A stretch of 64,000 bases of DNA from Flavobacterium terrisoli (GTDB taxonomy: Bacteria; Bacteroidota; Bacteroidia; Flavobacteriales; Flavobacteriaceae), in contig NZ_JARGNA010000007.1 of assembly GCF_030167905.1 (NCBI RefSeq), positions 82,859-146,858 on the forward strand, written 5' to 3'. The translations under genes and the position numbers were made by a program. Shown in pieces: positions 48,650-56,063 of the stretch. The notes under the pieces are model-generated. The model ran no database searches. It saw only the letters and a list, made by a program, of their open reading frames with translations, and was not told where the DNA came from. Position 1 is the stretch's first letter. The number at the start of each line of letters is the position of its first letter.

Positions 48650-49231
48650 ATGAATAAAAACAGACTTGAAGCCTTTAGCGATGGTGTCTTAGCCATTATC
48701 ATCACCATCATGGTTTTGGAATTTAAAGTTCCTGAAAATGTTAGTGAAGAAGCGCTTCGCCCGTTGCTTCATAAGTTTTTGAGTTATATCCTGAGTTTTA
48801 TTTATGTCGGGATTTATTGGAACAATCACCATCACATGATGCATACCGTAAAACAAGTTAATGGCAAGATTCTTTGGGCCAATTTGCATTTGTTGTTCTG
48901 GCTGTCGATGATTCCGTTTGCTACGGCCTGGATTGGTGAGCATCACTTTGCTCCCTTTCCGATGATGTTTTATGGAATCATTTTGTTCATGAATGGTTTT
49001 GCATATTTTTTATTGCAAATACAAATCATCAAAATTCATGGGAAAGATTCTTCTTTATCCAAAGCCATTGGAAATGGTACCAAGGAAAAAGCCTCAGTGT
49101 TCTTATACGCTGTTTCAATTGCCTTTGCCAATTTCTATCCGGTAATCGCCGGCGCCATCTATATTTTTGTAGCGTTGATGTGGTTGATTCCCGATAAAAG
49201 AATCGAACGTATTTTTAACGAAAAACAATAA
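48650..49231 (+). CDS. TMEM175-family (DUF1211) potassium channel-like protein
   Basis: 193 aa with six hydrophobic segments. The filter helix signature LEAFSDGVLAIIITIMVLEFK at residues 6-26 is the hallmark of TMEM175/DUF1211 channels; bacterial members form K+-leak channels as tetramers. The MHHHN-type histidine cluster (NNHHHMMHTV) follows the first loop. It lies 3 bases after the DUF421 gene and 2 bases before the DUF1304 gene. Ion selectivity in this copy is inferred from the family. Confidence 0.9.
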   Translation: MNKNRLEAFSDGVLAIIITIMVLEFKVPENVSEEALRPLLHKFLSYILSFIYVGIYWNNHHHMMHTVKQVNGKILWANLHLLFWLSMIPFATAWIGEHHFAPFPMMFYGIILFMNGFAYFLLQIQIIKIHGKDSSLSKAIGNGTKEKASVFLYAVSIAFANFYPVIAGAIYIFVALMWLIPDKRIERIFNEKQ

Positions 49232-49233
49232 CC

Positions 49234-49593
49234 ATGAATTTACTCTCTCAGATTATCGTTGGATTTATTGCGTTGCTGCATATTTATATTTTGTGGCTGG
49301 AAATGTTTGCCTGGACCACCCGCGGACGCAAAGTGTTTAAAACCATACCGGAAGACCAGTTTGAAAAGACCAAAGTCATGGCGGCCAATCAAGGTTTGTA
49401 CAACGGCTTTCTCGCTGCAGGATTGATTTGGTCGCTCATCATTTGCGATACTGACTGGAGTAAAAATGTGGCCCTGTTTTTCCTGTCTTGTGTTCTTGTA
49501 GCCGGAATTTACGGCGCAATGACGGCTTCCAAAAGAATCTTCTTTGTACAGGCAGTACCGGCAATTTTGGGATTGCTGAGTTTTCTTCTTTAA
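49234..49593 (+). CDS. DUF1304 membrane protein
   Basis: 119 aa with four hydrophobic segments. DUF1304 markers are LHIYILWLEMFAWTTRGRKVF near the start and MAANQGLYNGFLAAGLIW in the middle, plus GIYGAMTASKRIFFVQAVPAILGL. Function unknown. It ends the small membrane-protein run, and its stop overlaps by 4 bases the stop of the convergent surface-protein gene, leaving no room for an intrinsic terminator. Confidence 0.88.
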   Translation: MNLLSQIIVGFIALLHIYILWLEMFAWTTRGRKVFKTIPEDQFEKTKVMAANQGLYNGFLAAGLIWSLIICDTDWSKNVALFFLSCVLVAGIYGAMTASKRIFFVQAVPAILGLLSFLL

Positions 49594-52151
49594 TGAATGA
49601 CACTTTTTTTCGTAATGCTATCCTGATTCTCAAGGCTTACTTTGACTAAAACAACCTGAGTTGTGGTATTTAATGAAGTGGTTTGGAACAGATTGGTTTT
49701 TAAGCCTTTTTCACTAAATAACAGTTTCCCCAAAACATCAAGCACTTCTACTTGTACGATTGGTGTGTTTGCAGAGATTATCTGCAATTGATGGTCTGAA
49801 TTGCTTATGATTTTTATATCATTTTCGGTAAGCGCTTGATTTGTTGTGCCAAACAACTCATTGGTAAACCGCAATTCAAAACGATTTTCAAAAGCTCCTG
49901 CTGTTGTTACAAAAGTATAGGCTGCCTTTCTTAAATCATGCAAGGTATTTGTAAGCTTATCCCATAAGTATATATCCTGATGATCAAATGCGCCATCAAA
50001 ATTATCCAAGTTAATACTCAATTGCCCATTAACTGCCGTAGTGTATGCAATTGGAATGATATCGGTAACTGAAAAAGGCAAACTTTTCCCTTGAATCGAT
50101 AAATCACGAGTACCAACTTTAGTATAAATAGATACTGAATTACCAACCGGCACCGTTTTACTGTCGAATACGGGATCAAAATCATTGGTAGCTCCCTGCA
50201 CATAACCTACCAGCATTTGATTGTATCCACCGTCAGTATGACGCAATGATAACCAAATACGGTGTTTTTCCAAACCTTCTGAAATAGTGGCTGCATTAGC
50301 CGAAGCATTTCCGGTTTTAAAAAACTGGCTATTGTTTCCTGCGATACGGGCTGCGTTAGTAAATGTTGCCGAATAAGTTCCGTTGGCTAAACTTGTATCT
50401 GCCTCAATAAAAAATCCCTGGGCTGCAGCTACTTTACCTGTGGGAACTGGCCCTCCGGAAGGTGCTGCTGTCCCCGTTCCTACCATACCGGTAAGATTGT
50501 ATTTGGCATAATCATTTATGGTGTACTGATTACTTGTGATTGGAGTTGTATGCGTCCAAAAATAAACCGTTCCGGTCATCACAGCGATATTTGCCGTAAT
50601 AAACACATCAATGTCTATCGCTGATGGATAAGGATTCCCTATCAGATTGTAACTTGGTATTCCATTTTTAATAACCGGTACATTAATGACACCATTATTG
50701 GGCACACCTACAAAAGTAGTTTCCACGATTTGGGTTGGGCTATAAGTTAAAGTATCCGGAGCTCTTCCGATGTAACCAATCCCCGGAGTCATAACAGTTG
50801 CTCCGGTTTCACCTACCCAGATTTTTCCTGAGGCATCATAGCTGTAAAATAATGAGTTGGTTGCCACTTGGCTCAGAGTAGCTGCTGCGACAGGAGACGA
50901 CCAATAAGTATAGTCAAACTCAGTCAATGGTGTCGTTTTTCTTTTATAGGTAATATTTCCGGTATTTACTGCCGCATCATTGGTCTGTAGCAGACTGGCG
51001 CCATCTTCTAAAGTTAAAGATCCACTGCCGTTTACGGTAACACTATTTTGTATTGTTATAGTATGTCCTGTATTCATTGTAACTGCAATTCCTGTATTAA
51101 TTTGAAGGGAACAAGCGGTGATGTCTCCTGATGAAGAATAATTTCCAGCAAAAACTGCAATTTCACTGGTTGTTGGAGGAAAACCGGTTGACCATGACGT
51201 TCCGTTCCAGGTATTGGTTGGCTGGCCATTAATGGTGGCACTCGCTGCAGGCGAAATACAACCTGAAGAATTTTTAGCGGTTACACTATAAGTGCCTGTC
51301 GCAACACCAGTGAAAACACCTGTTGTATTGGTATAAGTCAATCCATTGATACTGTAGGTCATGCCGCTGCCTGTTGGCGAAGTAATGGTAATGGTTCCCG
51401 TGGCCAATGTACAGGTAGGCTGAGTAAGTGTAGTCACTGGTGTGGCAGTAGCCAAACCCGTATTGACCACTACAGTTATTTCAGCAATGATAATCGGATT
51501 TCCGGGAAGTGAAGATTTCATTTTCACCTGATACAAATACGAACCCGCACTTGCCGGTGCCGTTAAACTATAGCTGGGACTGGTTGAATACGTTGTCCCA
51601 CCACCAGGCAATCCGCCTCCTAAAAACGAATAAGTATAAGTTCCGTTAGGCGGTGGTGTGGCCAAAAGATTTAAAGTATTAGAGGTACAAACCGGTGAAT
51701 TGGAAGTTAAACTTCCTGTTCCGCCAAAGTTCATAAGGTCATAAAAACTAAAATCTGCTCCTGCTCCACCGTTACAGCTTGCCAGTAAATTGGTGCCGAT
51801 ATAAATGCGTTCCGATGCATTACAGGAACCTCCAACGAGTGAACCTCCCGGATTGATGGTCAACGATGATCCTTCACCAAGAGTCAATCTATTATTTCCC
51901 GGTGTAAAGTCAATCGATGCGTTGTTCCTGATGATAAGCTGAATGACTCCCAAGCAACTCAGGTTTAAATCGGCATCCATATAAAGGCTTGTTGCTGAGG
52001 TTCCGTCCCCAACATAAATCGTTGAACAGCCAGTGAACGAACTACAAGTGAGTGAACTGGCATTTACGGTTGTTCCGGTAATAGTGCATTGGGCATTTAA
52101 GTCTAATGAGAATACGGAAACCGCTACTAAGGTTAGTAAAATTGGTTTCAT
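49590..52151 (-). CDS. Large surface protein with T9SS type C sorting signal
   Basis: 853 aa. Signal peptide MKPILLTLVAVSVFSLDLNAQ. The N-terminal third is a Ser/Thr/Gly-rich beta region (VGDGTSATSLYMDADLNLSC...LTLGEGSSLTINPGGSLVGG) resembling solenoid adhesins. A central SprB-like repeat (GTITITSPTGSGMTYSINGLTYTNTTGVFTGVATGTYSVTAKNSSGC) follows. The C-terminal ~120 residues fit the T9SS type C sorting domain: YLWDKLTNTLHDLRKAAYTFVT, FENRFELRFT, VLDVLGKLLFSEKG, ending in ITKKSVIH. It is predicted to be exported by T9SS and to act at the cell surface or outside. Binding target unknown. Confidence 0.85.
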   Translation of the reverse strand: MKPILLTLVAVSVFSLDLNAQCTITGTTVNASSLTCSSFTGCSTIYVGDGTSATSLYMDADLNLSCLGVIQLIIRNNASIDFTPGNNRLTLGEGSSLTINPGGSLVGGSCNASERIYIGTNLLASCNGGAGADFSFYDLMNFGGTGSLTSNSPVCTSNTLNLLATPPPNGTYTYSFLGGGLPGGGTTYSTSPSYSLTAPASAGSYLYQVKMKSSLPGNPIIIAEITVVVNTGLATATPVTTLTQPTCTLATGTITITSPTGSGMTYSINGLTYTNTTGVFTGVATGTYSVTAKNSSGCISPAASATINGQPTNTWNGTSWSTGFPPTTSEIAVFAGNYSSSGDITACSLQINTGIAVTMNTGHTITIQNSVTVNGSGSLTLEDGASLLQTNDAAVNTGNITYKRKTTPLTEFDYTYWSSPVAAATLSQVATNSLFYSYDASGKIWVGETGATVMTPGIGYIGRAPDTLTYSPTQIVETTFVGVPNNGVINVPVIKNGIPSYNLIGNPYPSAIDIDVFITANIAVMTGTVYFWTHTTPITSNQYTINDYAKYNLTGMVGTGTAAPSGGPVPTGKVAAAQGFFIEADTSLANGTYSATFTNAARIAGNNSQFFKTGNASANAATISEGLEKHRIWLSLRHTDGGYNQMLVGYVQGATNDFDPVFDSKTVPVGNSVSIYTKVGTRDLSIQGKSLPFSVTDIIPIAYTTAVNGQLSINLDNFDGAFDHQDIYLWDKLTNTLHDLRKAAYTFVTTAGAFENRFELRFTNELFGTTNQALTENDIKIISNSDHQLQIISANTPIVQVEVLDVLGKLLFSEKGLKTNLFQTTSLNTTTQVVLVKVSLENQDSITKKSVIH

Positions 52152-52475
52152 AATATTTCTTTTTTGAGCAGGTGCCGAGTACCGAGTAGAAATTGCGGTA
52201 CCATAAATTTAAGCTATTTTGGTAAATGTTGGAAATAATAGTCGGTGAACTACCAAAAACGCCTTTTAACTACACAACTTATTCTGAAATTAAACAAAAG
52301 TTAAAATACGAACCATTAAAACCATATAAACAACTAGAAATCAATGCTCTTACAAAGAAGAACACCTTTGTTATAATTGCCTTTTTAACCATTAAAATTT
52401 CATTAATTCTCATAAATCCAACGATTCATCCCAACCTTTTTGTTTAAATTGTACCCTACTCTTTAAAGAGTGCAA
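52152..52475. other. Intergenic stretch with no clear gene
   Basis: It separates two divergently transcribed exported-protein genes. A 73-codon open frame (52,226-52,447) has one hydrophobic segment but no family features or promoter; I do not call it. A CTCTTTAAAGAG palindrome lies just before the ATG at 52,476. Confidence 0.5.
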
Positions 52476-53774
52476 ATGAAAAAAATCATACTCTATACTT
52501 TCCTCCTGCTTTTAACCCAATTTGCATTGGGACAAAATGCCATTGTACCAAGTCTTAAAGTACATCTTGCTGATGCCGAAACCGGTCAGAATATCAGCAA
52601 AGCTAGAGTGACTCTTGAAGGCTTTGAAATAAAAGCTATCAAAGGCAAATACAACGAGCAGGGCAAATACTATTATTTTACTGAAATCCCAAAAGATTAT
52701 ACTACCATTATGGTTTATCATAAAAACTACAATGAAAAAGGATATCAAAACCCAGGTGGATTGCCAAAAGAAATTAAATTCAAAATGTATAAGCCATACC
52801 GTGTCAGAATTGCCGGTGATACTTTGAACCACTATAAAGAAGACAAAAACAAAAAGGTGATTCAGTTCACTCAAAAATTTGAGGATTCCATCCTTTGGAA
52901 AACAAGTTCAGATACACTAAGTTTAAAAACCTATTTCAACAAACACTATCCTGAGCTAATTCTAAAACAAAAACACAACTATGATTTAAATTTCAGACGG
53001 TTTTGCTATGTCACTAAAAAAAATGGAAAAGATTTTAAACGATTTAATGATCCTTTATTGTACAAACTATCAAATGATAAAAACATTTACTCTATTGATG
53101 CGCTGTTGTTAAAAACTAAAGTCATAAACCCATATACAAAAAACACTACTGAGTTTTTTACCACTGACGGTAAGCCCAACTATATTCCGAAGCACATAGC
53201 GTATAGTTTATATGATACCATCAATAAGTTCCCAAATTACAAACAGAAAACCAAATGGAAAGGCACCAATATGACTCGAAGCTACCGCGACAAATATTTC
53301 AGGGGATTGCTGCATAAAAATGTATATACTTTAAATCAAAATGAGTTAGACTCATTATATAAACTCAGGGAGAAATATTATCAAAAGGAATTCTATGACT
53401 ATCAAGAACACAACGATACTGTATATGATACAAATCCAAACCATGATTGGGATAATATGCCTAATGGTGGAATCAATACCATACCTTATAGAACAATTTC
53501 CAATATAATCGAACAAAAAACACTGAACAAACCTAAGAAAGATGATAAAACACTTTTTAGTTTTACTTATAGATTTGTTACGCCCGAAGAAGAAAAAAGA
53601 GATTTGTTTTCGGGTTATAACTTAGATATAATTGAAAAAGGCTGGCCTCATACTTTTTGCAAATTTAAGCATCTTATCTGCAGTCCGTTTGGGCTTGCCG
53701 ATGTTTTGGAAATAACACCCGATACTCAATATGAATATGTGCAGATTGGTGTAAATCAAATCTATAAAAATTAA
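52476..53774 (+). CDS. Exported protein with carboxypeptidase-regulatory-like N-terminal domain
   Basis: 432 aa with a signal peptide (MKKIILYTFLLLLTQFALGQ). Residues ~25-110 look like a small beta domain of the carboxypeptidase-regulatory type (LKVHLADAETGQNISKARVTLEGFEIKAIKGKYNEQGKYYY). The rest is rich in Lys, Asn and Tyr and I do not recognise it. There is no T9SS tail. I chose the ATG at 52,476 rather than the GTG two codons earlier because the signal peptide starts there. The DUF1573 gene follows 8 bases later, so the two are an operon. Confidence 0.75.
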   Translation: MKKIILYTFLLLLTQFALGQNAIVPSLKVHLADAETGQNISKARVTLEGFEIKAIKGKYNEQGKYYYFTEIPKDYTTIMVYHKNYNEKGYQNPGGLPKEIKFKMYKPYRVRIAGDTLNHYKEDKNKKVIQFTQKFEDSILWKTSSDTLSLKTYFNKHYPELILKQKHNYDLNFRRFCYVTKKNGKDFKRFNDPLLYKLSNDKNIYSIDALLLKTKVINPYTKNTTEFFTTDGKPNYIPKHIAYSLYDTINKFPNYKQKTKWKGTNMTRSYRDKYFRGLLHKNVYTLNQNELDSLYKLREKYYQKEFYDYQEHNDTVYDTNPNHDWDNMPNGGINTIPYRTISNIIEQKTLNKPKKDDKTLFSFTYRFVTPEEEKRDLFSGYNLDIIEKGWPHTFCKFKHLICSPFGLADVLEITPDTQYEYVQIGVNQIYKN

Positions 53775-53782
53775 TTCTGGTG

Positions 53783-54148
53783 ATGAAAATACTAGTATTC
53801 CTCTGTCTTGTCCTATTTGGCTTAACGGCAAAAAGTCAGGAAATTAAACTCGACAGCTTAGTTTATGATTTTGGCAAAATTAAAGTCTCAACCGAAAACC
53901 ATAAAGTCAAAGTATATTTTACCAATGTTGGTAAAAAACCATTAATCATTGAATCCATACAATGGGGCGTATCGGATATGGTGGCTTTAAAACCAACTGA
54001 ACCCATATATCCTGATAAAAAGAGTTACTTTGAAATAACATTTATGACTAACCGAATAGGAAAACAAAACAGGTATTTCAATATCAATACCAATTCAGTT
54101 AATGGTAAATCAGCCGTTTTCAGGATAAAATATGAGATAATCGAATAG
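53783..54148 (+). CDS. Short DUF1573-like exported protein
   Basis: 121 aa with signal peptide MKILVFLCLVLFGLTAKSQ. One immunoglobulin-like DUF1573 domain: LVYDFGKIKVSTENHKVKVYFTNVGKKPLIIESIQ. The usual S-C-G-C motif that follows in the family is missing here (WGVSDMVALK). It starts 8 bases after the preceding gene and ends 3 bases from the convergent hutH stop. ATG at 53,783 preferred to the overlapping GTG at 53,780. Function unknown. Confidence 0.78.
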   Translation: MKILVFLCLVLFGLTAKSQEIKLDSLVYDFGKIKVSTENHKVKVYFTNVGKKPLIIESIQWGVSDMVALKPTEPIYPDKKSYFEITFMTNRIGKQNRYFNINTNSVNGKSAVFRIKYEIIE

Positions 54149-54151
54149 TAT

Positions 54152-55654
54152 CTACTCCTCCAAATCAATCATAAAACTGTTCAAAAACGCCACCGAGTTT
54201 TCGATGTCGTAGTGTAGGATTCGGTCTTCTTTAACCAATGGCACTTCTTCACGGTAAGATTTCAGGAAACTTTCAATAAACTCACTTGACTTCAAAGGTG
54301 TTCTGAAAGCAATCGCCTGAGAAGCATTCATCAATTCAATCGCCAGGATACGTTCCAGATTTTCCATAATACGAAGCGTTTTGGTCGCAGCATTTGCACC
54401 CATGCTTACATGGTCTTCCTGTCCGTTGCTCGAAACAATGCTATCCACACTTGCCGGTGTAGCCAATTGTTTGTTTTGACTGGCAATGCTAGCCGCAGTA
54501 TATTGCGGAATCATAAAGCCCGAGTTCAATCCCGGATTGTCGACTAAGAATGCCGGTAAACCTCGCAAACCTGAAATCAATTGGTAGGTTCTTCTTTCTG
54601 AAATACTGCCCAATTCGGCCAAAGCCAAGCCTAAAAAGTCTAAGGCCAAAGCCAATGGCTGTCCGTGGAAATTCCCGCCGGAAATAATCACGTCTTCGTC
54701 TTTAAATATATTCGGGTTATCGGTCACCGAGTTGATTTCGGTTTTGAATACTTTTTTTACATAATCAATTGTGTCCTTCGAAGCACCATGCACCTGTGGA
54801 ATACAACGGAAAGAATATGGATCCTGAACATGTTCTTTAGGTTGGGCAATGATTTGGCTGTCCTCCAACAGTTCTCTCATTCTCTTAGCCGTTACGATTT
54901 GCCCTTTGTGCGGACGAACATAATGGATCAATTCATCAAAAGGCTCTATTCTGCCGTCAAATCCTTCTAACGAAATGGCCGAAATGACATCTGCCAAATA
55001 CGAATATTTCATCGCTTTCAACAAAATATGACTGCCGTAAGCGCTCATGAATTGGGTTCCGTTCAATAAGGCCAAACCTTCTTTAGACTGCAACACGATT
55101 GGTTGCCAACCCATTTTCTCCAATACTTTCTTCGCCGGTTGACGGAATCCTTCATAATACACTTCGCCTTCGCCTAACAATGGTAAAGATAAATGTGCCA
55201 ATGGAGCCAAATCGCCACTCGCACCCAATGAACCTTGGGTATAAATTACCGGCAAAATATCATTGTTATAAAAATCAACCAAACGCTCTACCGTTTGCAA
55301 TTGCACACCCGAATTTCCGTAGCTCAACGATTGGATTTTGAGCAACAACATCAGTTTTACAATTTCCAGCGGCACTTCTTCTCCCGTGCCGCAGGCATGC
55401 GATTTTACTAGGTTTTCCTGAAGCTGAGATAAATTCTCATTCGATATTTTTACATTACACAACGAACCAAAACCAGTGTTGATGCCGTAAATTGGGGTTT
55501 CATTAGCGGCCATTTTTTGGTCCAGATAATCGCGGCATTGTTGAATGTTCAACTGTGCTTCTTCAGAAAGTGCTAAAGTTTTATGCTCTGAAATGATCTC
55601 TTGTAAAGTCTCTAAGCTCAATACTTCCGTACTGATGTAATGCGAATGCTCCAT
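54152..55654 (-). CDS. hutH: Histidine ammonia-lyase
   Basis: 500 aa enzyme that deaminates L-histidine to urocanate. The MIO prosthetic group forms from the Ala-Ser-Gly triad in GSLGASGDLAPLAHLSLPLLGEG (about 142-144). GINTGFGSLCNV and SGGNFHGQPLALALD are further family blocks, and GLNSGFMIPQYTAAS lies near the C-terminal half. Full length. No other hut genes are adjacent. A tyrosine ammonia-lyase or aminomutase function seems less likely given the close match, but specificity is not proven by sequence. Confidence 0.92.
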   Translation of the reverse strand: MEHSHYISTEVLSLETLQEIISEHKTLALSEEAQLNIQQCRDYLDQKMAANETPIYGINTGFGSLCNVKISNENLSQLQENLVKSHACGTGEEVPLEIVKLMLLLKIQSLSYGNSGVQLQTVERLVDFYNNDILPVIYTQGSLGASGDLAPLAHLSLPLLGEGEVYYEGFRQPAKKVLEKMGWQPIVLQSKEGLALLNGTQFMSAYGSHILLKAMKYSYLADVISAISLEGFDGRIEPFDELIHYVRPHKGQIVTAKRMRELLEDSQIIAQPKEHVQDPYSFRCIPQVHGASKDTIDYVKKVFKTEINSVTDNPNIFKDEDVIISGGNFHGQPLALALDFLGLALAELGSISERRTYQLISGLRGLPAFLVDNPGLNSGFMIPQYTAASIASQNKQLATPASVDSIVSSNGQEDHVSMGANAATKTLRIMENLERILAIELMNASQAIAFRTPLKSSEFIESFLKSYREEVPLVKEDRILHYDIENSVAFLNSFMIDLEE

Positions 55655-55848
55655 TTTTAGTCAGGATTAAAAGCCCAAAATTCCGTAAACGATTGTTAAA
55701 AAGCAACAAATTAGCCGAGTATTTTTTGAGAATTTATTAAAAAAATCAGCTTTAGAATATTGATATAAATAAAAACCTATCAGTTGTAAAGATTTATTGC
55801 GATATTCTTAAAAATTTAAGGAAACCTTTTTTAATTCTCAAAAAGTTA

Positions 55849-55856
55849 TACATTTG
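55849..55856 (+). promoter_or_regulatory. Promoter -7 box of the thr operon
   Basis: TACATTTG fits TAnnTTTG. A T-run at 55,827-55,832 may serve as the upstream element. The transcript would start within a few bases of the leader-peptide ATG. Confidence 0.6.
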
Positions 55857-55862
55857 AAAAAC

Positions 55863-55976
55863 ATGATGTCACAATTAGCCAAATACCAATTCTCTTCTAC
55901 AACCAATACTTTGGTTGCCACTTTGGCTACAACAACATCAACAACATCAACAACTACAACCCCGTTTGGGGTATAA
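55863..55976 (+). CDS. thrL: Threonine-rich leader peptide of the thr operon
   Basis: A 37-codon frame with two consecutive ATGs ends in TAA 87 bases before thrA. The peptide has 13 threonines, 9 of them between residues 23 and 33 in ATTTSTTSTTTTPFGV, and no isoleucine. The codons are mostly ACA. It sits directly after a promoter box and before thrABC, so it is almost certainly a ribosome-stalling leader that senses charged tRNA-Thr. The ATG is so close to the predicted transcript start that translation may be nearly leaderless. Start could be either ATG. Confidence 0.82.
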   Translation: MMSQLAKYQFSSTTNTLVATLATTTSTTSTTTTPFGV

Positions 55977-55980
55977 TTTT
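55877..55980 (+). promoter_or_regulatory. Candidate attenuator of the thr operon
   Basis: Several exclusive pairings are possible: AACCAA/TTGGTT (55,901-55,916, TACT loop), AGCCAAA (55,877-55,883) with TTTGGCT (55,922-55,928), and a terminator-like ACCCC/GGGGT hairpin (55,959-55,972) followed by ATAATTTT. The last hairpin lies inside the leader frame, over the final Thr-Pro-Phe-Gly codons, not beyond the stop as in enteric bacteria. Confidence 0.55.
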
Positions 55981-56023
55981 CACATATAATCCACTTGACA
56001 TGTCCTTTCGCAAGAAAGCAAAT

Positions 56024-56056
56024 CACTCATAACTCATCATTCATAACTCATAACTA
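56024..56056. repeat. Small ACTCATAA-type repeats before thrA
   Basis: TCATAACTCAT occurs twice in the 40 bases before thrA, giving the text ACTCATAACTCAT, CATTCATAACTCATAACT. They lie in the space between leader stop and thrA. Confidence 0.7.
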
Positions 56057-56063
56057 AAAAGTC

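Noticed and set aside
52226..52447. 73-codon open frame with one hydrophobic segment
   Set aside because: No promoter, no homology pattern I recognise, and in the spacer between divergent genes; not supported enough to call.
56005..56018. CTTTC/GAAAG hairpin before thrA as the attenuator terminator
   Set aside because: No T-run follows and the stem is only five base pairs.
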